DNA of 54,908 nucleotides, from positions 1 to 54,908 of the forward strand of contig SHVG01000003.1 of the NCBI GenBank assembly GCA_009691145.1. The letters are read 5' to 3'. A model generated the notes under the pieces. That model did no database searches. It was not told the origin of the DNA and saw only the letters and a list, made by a program, of their open reading frames with translations. This stretch comes from Candidatus Planktophila sp. (GTDB lineage: Bacteria; Actinomycetota; Actinomycetes; Nanopelagicales; Nanopelagicaceae). A program made the translations under genes and the position numbers. The stretch's first letter is position 1; each line of letters starts with the position of its first letter. This document shows, in pieces, positions 48,124-54,908 of this stretch.

Positions 48124-50007
48124 GTGGCAACGCCGAGCCGCCTGCGCTTACAATCGCAGATTATTGCTCGTCACAAATCACCTGCCGTCGATAAACCCTA
48201 TGCGCGAGCATGGGTAGATACCGGTGTCTTTCATCTGGATCAAAGCTACGACTACAGTGTTCCAGAGGCGTTCTCAAATTTAGTTGTCGCTGGCGTGCGC
48301 GTACAGGTTCCATTCAATGGTCGCGAGGTAGAAGCTCTTGTACTCGAGCGAATTGACAGCTCTGAGATAACTGGTGCAATTAAATCAATCAGTAAAGTTC
48401 TTTCGCCGCATCCAGTTGCAACCAGAGATTCAATCCAACTAATTGATGCAGTTGCCAAGGGTTGGGCGACAAGCCCCTTTGATATTCTGCGATCAGCGAT
48501 TCCTGGGCGCATCGCAACCGTTGATAAGAAGGTCACTTCTCAGGGCCTTGTTGCTACCAGAGATAGAAAGCCACGAGGCATCTACTCATTTACTGCCTTT
48601 GATCCCTATGTCAATCCTGCAGATGAGGCCATCATCTTGGCCACTCGCGCACTCAAAGAGGGCTCCGTTTTGGTTATCGCACCTGGTGAGCGCGATATAG
48701 ATGCGATCTGCCAGAGCGCTGATGTCAAGAAGTTGAAGTATCTGCGTCTTGATAGTTCCTTACCACGTGCTGAGCGTTACGAAAATTATCTGCGCGCTAT
48801 GAGAGGCGGGAGTCTGTTAATTGTTGGGGCGCGTAGCGCAGTGTTCACACCAATTGCCGATTTATCCACGGTCATTGTTTATAAGGAGTCATCTCATGAG
48901 CATTACGAGATTCGTAGCCCTGGTTGGAACGTGCGAGATGTTGTCAATCTGCGCCGCAACCTTGAGAATCTTGATGTTATCTTCACTGGATATGTCCCAT
49001 CACTCGAACTATCGGCTTTGATTGACACTAAGCGATTAACATATGTCGCACACTCTCATCGCCTGGCCGTGAAGGCTTTTTCATCCGATGATGGTTCACT
49101 ATTGCCTGGTCGAATCTTCACTGATATACGTAGCGCTCTTGCTCAAGGACCAGTTCTTTTTGTGATTGCACGAAAGGGCTATGGCAACGCGATTTTATGT
49201 GCACACTGTAAGAATCTTGCGATCTGTAGCTGTGGGGGACGTTTAGTTGTGGGAGCCAAGAACGCGGCGCCATCCTGCACGGTATGTCAATCTATATTTC
49301 CCGAATGGTCATGCACCTGGTGCCAGCGCAATAAACAGTATGTTGCAGGACGTGGAATCGAGCGAGCGAGCGAAGAGATCTCTAGAGCATTTTCTGGTGT
49401 GCCGATCATTCTCTCGTACGGCGATGTCATCAAATCCCAGATTGAAAGTAGATCGGCAATCGTTATAGCAACGCCAGGAGCGGCACCTAAAGTTGATAGG
49501 GGATATGCCGCAGTCGTGATGCTCGAGGGACTCAAGTTTTTCGCACACCCAGATTTACGGGCCCAGGAGCGTGCACGCGAACTCTTCTTTGAAACTGCAG
49601 CAATGATTACTCCAAAGGGTGCAGTTCTGCTTTGCATTGATGAGGTTCATCCCATTGTTTCATCGATAGGTAGATGGAATCCAGGGGTCATGATTCGCCG
49701 CGAATTGGCAGAGCGGTTAGAGATTCCACTGCCACCATTTGTTTCTAGTTTCGTTATCAGTGGAGCTGCCAAAGAATTCACGTCGATAGCCGCCGGTTTG
49801 CGTAAGGCGATTATCGATGAACGTATACCCTCATCGATAAAGGTCTTTGGTCCAAGTGATATAGGAAAAAGTCAGGCAAAGATCGTGTTGTACTGCCCGC
49901 AGCCCGATGCCAAGAAGTTAACTATATTTCTACATGAGTTGGCCCGCAGGCGCAGTATTGCTAAGAAGGATTATCTGAGAATAAGAATTGATCCATATTC
50001 GCTGTAA
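48124..50007 (+). CDS. priA: PriA-like primosomal protein N' with degenerate helicase domain
   Basis: 627 aa. The N-terminal DNA-binding domain is intact ('VDTGVFHLDQSYDYSVPE', 'GVRVQVPFNGREVEALV'). The Walker A position (GVTGSGKT in E. coli) has no GKT, and DEEH is replaced around 'VIVYKESSHEHYEIRSPG'. Zinc cysteines persist ('LCAHCKNLAICSCGG', 'CTVC', 'CTWC'). Actinobacterial PriA proteins are known to lack helicase motifs, so this is a lineage feature and not decay. It starts at GTG three bases after metK. Presumably loads or recognises restart forks without unwinding. Confidence 0.92.
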   Translation: MATPSRLRLQSQIIARHKSPAVDKPYARAWVDTGVFHLDQSYDYSVPEAFSNLVVAGVRVQVPFNGREVEALVLERIDSSEITGAIKSISKVLSPHPVATRDSIQLIDAVAKGWATSPFDILRSAIPGRIATVDKKVTSQGLVATRDRKPRGIYSFTAFDPYVNPADEAIILATRALKEGSVLVIAPGERDIDAICQSADVKKLKYLRLDSSLPRAERYENYLRAMRGGSLLIVGARSAVFTPIADLSTVIVYKESSHEHYEIRSPGWNVRDVVNLRRNLENLDVIFTGYVPSLELSALIDTKRLTYVAHSHRLAVKAFSSDDGSLLPGRIFTDIRSALAQGPVLFVIARKGYGNAILCAHCKNLAICSCGGRLVVGAKNAAPSCTVCQSIFPEWSCTWCQRNKQYVAGRGIERASEEISRAFSGVPIILSYGDVIKSQIESRSAIVIATPGAAPKVDRGYAAVVMLEGLKFFAHPDLRAQERARELFFETAAMITPKGAVLLCIDEVHPIVSSIGRWNPGVMIRRELAERLEIPLPPFVSSFVISGAAKEFTSIAAGLRKAIIDERIPSSIKVFGPSDIGKSQAKIVLYCPQPDAKKLTIFLHELARRRSIAKKDYLRIRIDPYSL

Positions 50008-50027
50008 CACTTTGATAGGATTAGCAA

Positions 50028-50579
50028 ATGAGTTTGCAAGAAATTCGCCACTTCGGGGACCCGGTTCTGATTACACCGGCGGCCCTCGTTGTGGATTTTG
50101 ATAAAGAGATTCGAACCTTGATCGCCGATTTAACCGAGACCATGCTCAACGCCCCTGGTGCCGGATTAGCAGCTCCCCAGATCGGTGTTTCGCTACGGGC
50201 CTTTGTCTGGCATATTGATGATGTATTAGGCCACCTTATTAATCCCACACTTGTCTTAAGTGGGGATATCGAGAGCGATGACGAGGGGTGTTTGTCCTTC
50301 CCAGATCTAACCTATCTAATACCCCGTTCATTTCGGGCAGTAGCGCGTGGCTTCAACATGTTTGGCGAGCCCATCGAAGTTGAGGGATCAGATCTTCTTG
50401 CCCGAGCCCTGCAACACGAAAACGATCACCTGGATGGTATTTTATTTATCGATCGTATGAGTAAGGCCGATCGTAAGATTGCCATGAAAGAGATTCGAGA
50501 ATCTGATTGGTTTAATGAGCCACATGCACCTATCACTATAAAGGTTTCACCACATAGCATCTTCGGACGGAACACCTAG
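50028..50579 (+). CDS. def: Peptide deformylase
   Basis: 183 aa metalloprotease removing N-formyl groups from nascent chains. Motif 1 'GAGLAAPQIG', motif 2 'EGCLSFPDL' (metal Cys), motif 3 'LQHENDHLDG' (HExxH). Shares one base with the fmt GTG (TAGTG). Confidence 0.97.
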   Translation: MSLQEIRHFGDPVLITPAALVVDFDKEIRTLIADLTETMLNAPGAGLAAPQIGVSLRAFVWHIDDVLGHLINPTLVLSGDIESDDEGCLSFPDLTYLIPRSFRAVARGFNMFGEPIEVEGSDLLARALQHENDHLDGILFIDRMSKADRKIAMKEIRESDWFNEPHAPITIKVSPHSIFGRNT

Positions 50580-51484
50580 TGCGTATCGGAGTAGCAGCTA
50601 CTCCGAGTGTTGCGCTACCAGTTCTGGATTGGTTGCGCTCGTCCTCGCATGAAGTAGCACTCGTTATCACACAGCCCGATCGACCATCTGGCCGTGGCCG
50701 AGAACTCTCTGCCTCACCCGTTGCCAAGTGGGCGATTGCAAATGCTGTTCAACTTCTACGTCCCGAATCACCCCATGAGCTCGTAGGCTCACTCGAGGAG
50801 CTAGATTGCGTCTTAACAATCGGCTACGGGACCTTGCTACCTGAAGAGATTCTTAAACTTCCCCGACATGGATTTCTTAATCTGCACTTCTCACTTTTGC
50901 CCGCCTATCGAGGCGCGGCGCCTGTGCAGCGAGCGATTGAAAATGGCGAAACCACAACTGGACTCACCGTTTTTGCCCTCGATAAGGGAATGGACACGGG
51001 CCCCATCTATACCAGCGCCGAGATAACAATCGATCCCACGTGGCGAACACAGGAGTTGATGGCCGCACTTGCGCAGATGAGTCCAGCAGTAGTTGATGCT
51101 GCATTGACTGCAATCGCCAGTGGCGTGCAGCCACGAAAACAGATAGGTACCACCTCATCTGCTCCTAAGATTTCAAAGAGGGAGGCAGAGATCGATTGGA
51201 GTCAAAGCGCCCAGGTGATTGTTGGCAAAGTACGGGCTTTTTATCCTGCACCTGGGGCTTGGAGCAGATGGGATGGCTCTGGTTTTAAGGTTACGCGCGC
51301 AGAAGTTTCACAGGGTGATTTGGCGATCGGTGAGATCACGATCGTTGGTGGCGATGTAATCGTCGGTTGCGGATCAAAGAGCGCCCTTTCATTACTATCA
51401 GTTCTACCTGCCGGCAAGACGGAGATGAGTGCGGGCGATTGGGCGCGCGGGGCACGATTATCACCAGGTGCCCACTTTGGTTGA
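50579..51484 (+). CDS. fmt: Methionyl-tRNA formyltransferase
   Basis: 301 aa. 'NLHFSLLPAYRGAAPVQRAI' carries the catalytic Asn-His; 'LDKGMDTGPIY' has the catalytic Asp; the C-terminal OB domain 'KVRAFYPAPGAWSRW' binds tRNA. Starts at GTG overlapping the def stop. Confidence 0.97.
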   Translation: MRIGVAATPSVALPVLDWLRSSSHEVALVITQPDRPSGRGRELSASPVAKWAIANAVQLLRPESPHELVGSLEELDCVLTIGYGTLLPEEILKLPRHGFLNLHFSLLPAYRGAAPVQRAIENGETTTGLTVFALDKGMDTGPIYTSAEITIDPTWRTQELMAALAQMSPAVVDAALTAIASGVQPRKQIGTTSSAPKISKREAEIDWSQSAQVIVGKVRAFYPAPGAWSRWDGSGFKVTRAEVSQGDLAIGEITIVGGDVIVGCGSKSALSLLSVLPAGKTEMSAGDWARGARLSPGAHFG

Positions 51485-52829
51485 GGCGCGCAGAGATAGC
51501 TTTAAATCCCCAAAGCCTGATGCTCCTCGTTTATTGGCCTTTGATCTCATCACCGAGGTCAATCGAGGCGATGGGTATTCAAATCTGCTTCTGCCTCAAG
51601 CCCTTACGTCGAGCAGACTAGAAGAGCGTGATCGCAACTTGGTTACCGAGCTCGTCTATGGCACTTTGCGCATGCAAGGTAAACACGATTGGGTTCTAGC
51701 CCAGATTAGCGATCGAGCGTGGAGCCAAGTCGATCCCGGCATCATCGATATCGCACGCTTGGGTGTTCATCAAATCCACGAGATGCGTATTCCCGATCAC
51801 GCAGCGGTAGCTGCGACGGTTGAAGTCGCACGAAAACGCATGGGGGAGTCCAAGGCGAGCTTCGTCAACGCTCTTCTTCGTAGCGTGACTCGAAAATCGA
51901 TGAATGATTGGTTTGCACCCTTAGCAGATATACAAGATCCAGTAACGAGAATGTCGATTCAATACTCACATCCAGAATGGATTATCTCGGCGTATTACGA
52001 TCTCTTAAAGGATTGGCAACAGGTTGAGGCCGCCCTTGCTATCAATAACATACCTGCCCTTCCGACTCTGGTCTCTTGGCCTGGATATTCGACACAGAGC
52101 GATTTAACAGCGATCGGCGCAGAGGCAACAACGCACTCACAGCTAGGAGCTAGATGGAAGGGAAATCCAGGCTCACTTGATTTGATCAGGCATAGATTAG
52201 CTGGCGTCCAAGATGAAGGCTCACAATTGGTCGCAACTGTTTTTGCATCACTTGCCAGCGGCAGCTCCTGGCTAGATTTATGTGCAGGACCCGGTGGAAA
52301 GGCGGCGCTTCTCTCATCGATCGCCACCCAACGTGGTATCGCATTTACCGCCAATGAGATCTCAACTCCGCGCGCCGAATTAGTAAAGCGCGTTGTGCAT
52401 GGCGCACGTGTATGGACCGGTGATGGGCGATATGTAGCCACACATAATGAGAGCTTTGATGCAATTTTAATTGACGCGCCATGCACCGGTCTAGGAGCGT
52501 TGCGACGACGACCCGAAGTACGTTGGCGACGTTCCTTGACAGATTTACGTGAGCTGACGCAATTACAGCGAGAGCTGGTGCACTCAGCGATCGGCGTACT
52601 CAACGATGGTGGTGTTCTTGGCTATGCAACATGCTCACCGCATTTAGCTGAAACCACCGTGCAGGTTAACGACATTCTTAAGCACTACCCGCAGATGGAG
52701 CTGTTAGATATAGCGCCATACTTACCAGATACATTGACAGATGCCACCAGGGGTGCAGCGATGGCGTTATGGACACATCGCCACGGCACAGATGCCATGT
52801 ACTTGGCCGTTCTAAGAAAAGAAAGTTAG
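51468..52829 (+). CDS. rsmB: 16S rRNA (cytosine-C5) methyltransferase RsmB
   Basis: About 453 aa. N-terminal NusB-like RNA-binding domain ('ERDRNLVTELVYGTLRMQGK'), then Rossmann methyltransferase: SAM motif 'WLDLCAGPGGKAALLSS', 'DAPCTGLGALRRRPEVRW' (motif IV Cys) and 'LGYATCSPHLAET' (motif VI Cys). The start is uncertain: GTG 51468 or TTG 51477 fit, while GTG 51429 would overlap fmt by 56 bases. Confidence 0.93.
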   Translation: MPTLVEARRDSFKSPKPDAPRLLAFDLITEVNRGDGYSNLLLPQALTSSRLEERDRNLVTELVYGTLRMQGKHDWVLAQISDRAWSQVDPGIIDIARLGVHQIHEMRIPDHAAVAATVEVARKRMGESKASFVNALLRSVTRKSMNDWFAPLADIQDPVTRMSIQYSHPEWIISAYYDLLKDWQQVEAALAINNIPALPTLVSWPGYSTQSDLTAIGAEATTHSQLGARWKGNPGSLDLIRHRLAGVQDEGSQLVATVFASLASGSSWLDLCAGPGGKAALLSSIATQRGIAFTANEISTPRAELVKRVVHGARVWTGDGRYVATHNESFDAILIDAPCTGLGALRRRPEVRWRRSLTDLRELTQLQRELVHSAIGVLNDGGVLGYATCSPHLAETTVQVNDILKHYPQMELLDIAPYLPDTLTDATRGAAMALWTHRHGTDAMYLAVLRKES

Positions 52830-52838
52830 GGTAGGCAC

Positions 52839-53504
52839 ATGGTGCGCGAGATAAGAATTACACCCAGTATTCTAAACGCCGATCTTACTAATGTGGAGTA
52901 TGAGATCGCGAGGATAGCAGCGCAATCTGACCTTATTCATTTAGATGTAATGGACAATATTTTCGTCCCAAATTTCACATTTGATTTTGAACGTGCGAGT
53001 GGGATTATCAAGGCCTGTCCGATCGCAGTCGATGCGCATTTAATGGTAGCCGATGTGGATTTGATCGCTCCCGCCTATGCTGAAGTTGGGTGTAGCAGTG
53101 TGACGATTCATGCCGAGGCATGCAAAGAAATTGCGTCAACACTTCGCGCTATACGCAAAGCCGGTGCACGCGCTGGTCTGGGACTCAAACCAGCAACATC
53201 GATTGAAGAGTATGCAGATTTTATCGATGAAGTAGATATATTTTTAATCATGACCGTAGAACCAGGCTTTGGCGGTCAAACGTTTATGCACGAGATGATG
53301 GGAAAAGTTAAGCGCACACGAGCGATAATTGGAGATCGTCCTATCTGGCTGCAGGTCGATGGGGGAGTCTCATTAGAGACAATCGCCGAGGCCAGTGAGG
53401 CGGGGGCTGATGTCTTTGTCGCAGGTAGCGCTGTATTTAATGCCGAGGATCCTGCGGCAATGGTCGATTCGTTGCGCAATCTAGCCAGCTCTGTGGCACA
53501 ATAA
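52839..53504 (+). CDS. rpe: Ribulose-phosphate 3-epimerase
   Basis: 221 aa TIM barrel of the pentose phosphate pathway. 'TPSILNADLTNVE', 'IHLDVMDNIFVPNFTF' (metal His/Asp), 'DAHLMVADVD', 'VEPGFGGQTFM' and 'WLQVDGGVSLETI'. Complete. Its stop is six bases before the FMN aptamer. Confidence 0.97.
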   Translation: MVREIRITPSILNADLTNVEYEIARIAAQSDLIHLDVMDNIFVPNFTFDFERASGIIKACPIAVDAHLMVADVDLIAPAYAEVGCSSVTIHAEACKEIASTLRAIRKAGARAGLGLKPATSIEEYADFIDEVDIFLIMTVEPGFGGQTFMHEMMGKVKRTRAIIGDRPIWLQVDGGVSLETIAEASEAGADVFVAGSAVFNAEDPAAMVDSLRNLASSVAQ

Positions 53505-53510
53505 CTTCCA

Positions 53511-53640
53511 AGTTGTTCCGGGGGTCGGTGATAATTCCGAACCGGCGGTAAAGTCCGCGACCCGATCACATCCAGTGATCGGTTGATTTGGTGTAAATCC
53601 AAAACCGACAGTTAAAGTCTGGATAAAGGGACATACAACT
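53511..53640 (+). promoter_or_regulatory. FMN riboswitch (RFN element)
   Basis: The consensus RFN landmarks are present in order: 'GGGGTCGGTG', 'CCGAACCGGCGGT', 'AAAGTCCGCGACCCG', 'AACCGACAGTTAAAGTCTGG'. The basal helix P1 is AGTTGT (53511-53516) with ACAACT (53635-53640). It precedes ribM, so it should lower riboflavin uptake when FMN is plentiful. Confidence 0.97.
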
Positions 53641-53659
53641 AGGTGCACCGTGCACTCTG

Positions 53660-53700
53660 GTTGTGATGTTGCTTCCTGGAGCTTTTCATCCTAGGAAGGA
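53660..53700 (+). promoter_or_regulatory. Expression platform: anti-P1 strand and Shine-Dalgarno-sequestering hairpin
   Basis: GTTGT (53660-53664) can pair with ACAAC (53635-53639), competing with aptamer P1. CTTCCT (53672-53677) pairs perfectly with AGGAAG (53693-53698), hiding the ribM Shine-Dalgarno AAGGA (53696-53700) six bases before the GTG. No run of U follows, so control is probably translational. Confidence 0.7.
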
Positions 53701-53706
53701 TCAACT

Positions 53707-54384
53707 GTGAATATCATTACCTGGCTTTTCGAAACGAATATTAACTTTGGCAGTAAATCAATCCCTGTCCGCGAAATTATCGGTGGCACATTAGGCCTAA
53801 CAAGTGCCATCTTAGGTATGCGTAGAAAAGTATCGGCATGGCCGGTCGGAATTCTCGGAGATGCGCTCCTCTTCACCGTATTTCTTGGCGCCGTATTTGC
53901 CTATGCCGATCAACCAGCGGCGAATTTTTATGGGCAAGCTAGCCGCAACTTATTGCTCATTATTGTGAGTATTTATGGATGGATTCGCTGGTCACAGCAT
54001 CGTCGCAATAACGGCAACACACAGCCACCAGTATCACCACGATGGACAACTACACGAGAGAAGTTGATTCTTGTGCCAACGATTATCTTCTTCTTCTTTC
54101 TTTCGATGCAGATCTTTAAGGCCTTGGGTGAGAGCGGAACCTGGCTACTGGTAGATACATGGATCTTCACCGGTACAGCCCTTGCTACCTTTGGTATGAG
54201 TCGTGGCTACGTTGAGTTCTGGCTAGTCTGGGTCGCTGTCGACTTAGTCGGAGTGCCCTTCGCATTTAAGAATGGCTACTATCCAACGGGTACGTTGTAT
54301 GCAATCTACCTCCCATTTGTTCTGTGGGGCTTTGTTTCCTGGCTTCGCATCTCAAAGCTTGAGGCTTTACGAGTGAAGCGATAG
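53707..54384 (+). CDS. ribM: PnuC-family riboflavin transporter RibM
   Basis: 225 aa membrane protein with about seven transmembrane helices. PnuC/RibM features include 'WPVGILGDALLFTVFLGAVF', 'FYGQASRNLLLIIVSIYGW' and 'FWLVWVAVDLVGVPFAFKNG'. PnuC proteins carry nicotinamide riboside, but the FMN riboswitch directly upstream indicates riboflavin, as in actinobacterial RibM. Starts at GTG. Its last seven codons overlap, in another frame, sequence homologous to HisG. Confidence 0.93.
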   Translation: MNIITWLFETNINFGSKSIPVREIIGGTLGLTSAILGMRRKVSAWPVGILGDALLFTVFLGAVFAYADQPAANFYGQASRNLLLIIVSIYGWIRWSQHRRNNGNTQPPVSPRWTTTREKLILVPTIIFFFFLSMQIFKALGESGTWLLVDTWIFTGTALATFGMSRGYVEFWLVWVAVDLVGVPFAFKNGYYPTGTLYAIYLPFVLWGFVSWLRISKLEALRVKR

Positions 54385-54407
54385 TAATCTCACGCAAAGA
54401 TTTTGCG

Positions 54408-54689
54408 ATGCCTGCAGATCTAGAGGTTCTTATTCGCCGCTTAGAAGGTCTCGTAACGGCCCGCAGATATGTTTTGCTTGATTACGATATTGAGAAGGTT
54501 AATGTGGAAGCGGCCTGTGTAATAACACCGGGTTTAGAGTCACCCACAATCTCACCACTACGGAAGTTGGATTGGGTTGCAGTACGGGCAATGGTCCTGC
54601 GCAAGGATGCAAACCGAGTGATGGATGAGCTGTGGTCAGTTGGTGCGCGCGGGATTCTCGTAACCGATATTCACGCCTGTAGATTGTAA
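54408..54689 (+). pseudogene. hisG: HisG C-terminal domain remnant (ATP phosphoribosyltransferase)
   Basis: 93 aa ORF matching only the C-terminal end of long-form HisG: 'RRYVLLDYDIEKVN', 'ITPGLESPTISPL', 'DWVAVRAMVLRKDANRVMDE' and terminal 'TDIHACRL'. The catalytic PRPP/ATP domains (about 190 residues) are absent and ribM occupies their place. The frame is open upstream to 54363 and encodes 'TSEAIVISRKD', matching the HisG 'SEAVLI.R' segment, so homology runs through the ATG into the ribM 3' end. This looks like a deletion scar. The residual frame is intact, so expression as a free regulatory domain is not excluded. hisE is also absent here. Confidence 0.85.
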
Positions 54690-54692
54690 GGA

Positions 54693-54887
54693 TTAATCCT
54701 CTTCAATAGCCTCACGTGGAATCCCGAGCAGATATAAAACAGAGTCAAGATATGGTGCGCGGGCTAAAACGCTAAAGAGCGCCTCAGTGATTCCCTCTCT
54801 ATCGACCCCACTGAGCAGGATTAGGCCTGTGAACTGCTCGGTAACGGGTGTGGGTGCCATAAGAAGTGCAAGGTTATCGCGAATCAC
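54693..54887 (-). CDS. Small hypothetical protein (64 aa)
   Basis: GTG start at 54887, with an in-frame stop nine bases upstream, so it does not extend off the window in this frame. The stretch 'GLILLSGVDREGITEALFSV' faintly resembles the first strand and helix of an ACT domain, but the rest of such a fold is missing. It lies tail to tail with the hisG remnant, three bases apart. I do not recognise it; it could be a remnant or a non-gene. Confidence 0.4.
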   Translation of the reverse strand: MIRDNLALLMAPTPVTEQFTGLILLSGVDREGITEALFSVLARAPYLDSVLYLLGIPREAIEED

Positions 54888-54908
54888 GTTGCGTCAATGC
54901 CCATATTC

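Noticed and set aside
48124-50007. priA as a decaying pseudogene because helicase motifs are missing
   Set aside because: Frame is intact over 627 codons, zinc cysteines conserved, and helicase loss is the norm in actinobacterial PriA.
51995-52603. 202-codon minus-strand frame over rsmB
   Set aside because: Antisense shadow; rsmB carries all methyltransferase motifs.
1-54908. Defence island, prophage, integrative element or transposon
   Set aside because: No integrase, transposase, restriction or toxin-antitoxin genes; nearly every gene is conserved core metabolism or information processing in actinobacterial order.

Overview
The window is a gene-dense bacterial chromosome segment, most likely from a streamlined free-living actinobacterium (Actinomycetota; Nanopelagicales/acI-like freshwater lineages fit, but this is inference from content, not a placement). 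The actinobacterial signature is strong. It includes the thrS-HIT-pgsA-acyltransferase-pimA block (phosphatidylinositol and PIM lipids), a BldD regulator, the actinobacterial integration host factor mIHF, a helicase-dead PriA, DUF948 upstream of alaS, and the pdxST-yebC-ruvCAB-secDF-rel order. Base composition is moderate by eye. Intergenic space is tiny, with many ATGA/TAATG/GTGA overlaps. There is no gene-free stretch over 300 bases; the two largest gaps are about 170 bp (20409-20577) and about 200 bp (53505-53706, an FMN riboswitch). I see no insertion sequence, prophage, CRISPR array or rRNA.

Layout. 1-566 (minus): a stand-alone cupin of the mannose-phosphate isomerase type II family, tRNA-Cys and tRNA-Gly. 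636-2380: pabB-pabC (p-aminobenzoate for folate). 2385-9678: thrS, HIT hydrolase, a minus-strand degenerate EF-G-like protein, pgsA, PIM acyltransferase, pimA, a LemA-like membrane protein and a DUF3048 lipoprotein. 9721-14240: pdxS-pdxT (PLP), yebC, ruvC-ruvA-ruvB. 14252-21243: secD (with an in-frame 24-bp tandem repeat), secF, rel, a minus-strand DUF349 protein and an MBL hydrolase. 21243-28758: hisS, aspS, DUF948, alaS, ruvX, mltG. 28755-34289: aroE, prepilin peptidase, aroC, aroK, aroB, aroQ, efp, nusB (most of the shikimate pathway plus translation factors). 34286-34771 (minus): bldD. 34837-44537: a PyrR-controlled de novo pyrimidine operon, pyrR-pyrB-pyrC-carA-carB-pyrK-pyrD-pyrF. 44566-53504: an mIHF-guanylate kinase fusion, rpoZ, coaBC, metK, priA, def, fmt, rsmB, rpe. 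53511-54384: FMN riboswitch and ribM. 54408-54689: a HisG C-terminal remnant, followed by a small unknown minus-strand ORF.

How the genes work together. The region is almost all core metabolism and information processing. It covers chorismate supply and one chorismate use (PABA), UMP synthesis under PyrR feedback, GMP phosphorylation, CoA and SAM synthesis, PLP synthesis, four aminoacyl-tRNA synthetases, EF-P, peptide deformylation and initiator formylation, recombination (RuvABC), protein export (SecDF) and the stringent response (Rel). The most unusual points are: (1) a single reading frame fusing nucleoid protein mIHF to guanylate kinase; (2) an apparent deletion scar in which most of hisG is missing next to ribM, with HisG homology still readable upstream of the residual ORF's ATG and overlapping the ribM stop in another frame; (3) an EF-G-like protein without recognisable GTPase motifs; (4) convergent gene pairs whose stop codons abut or overlap, with no room for terminators. 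I found no defence island or clearly new multi-gene system.
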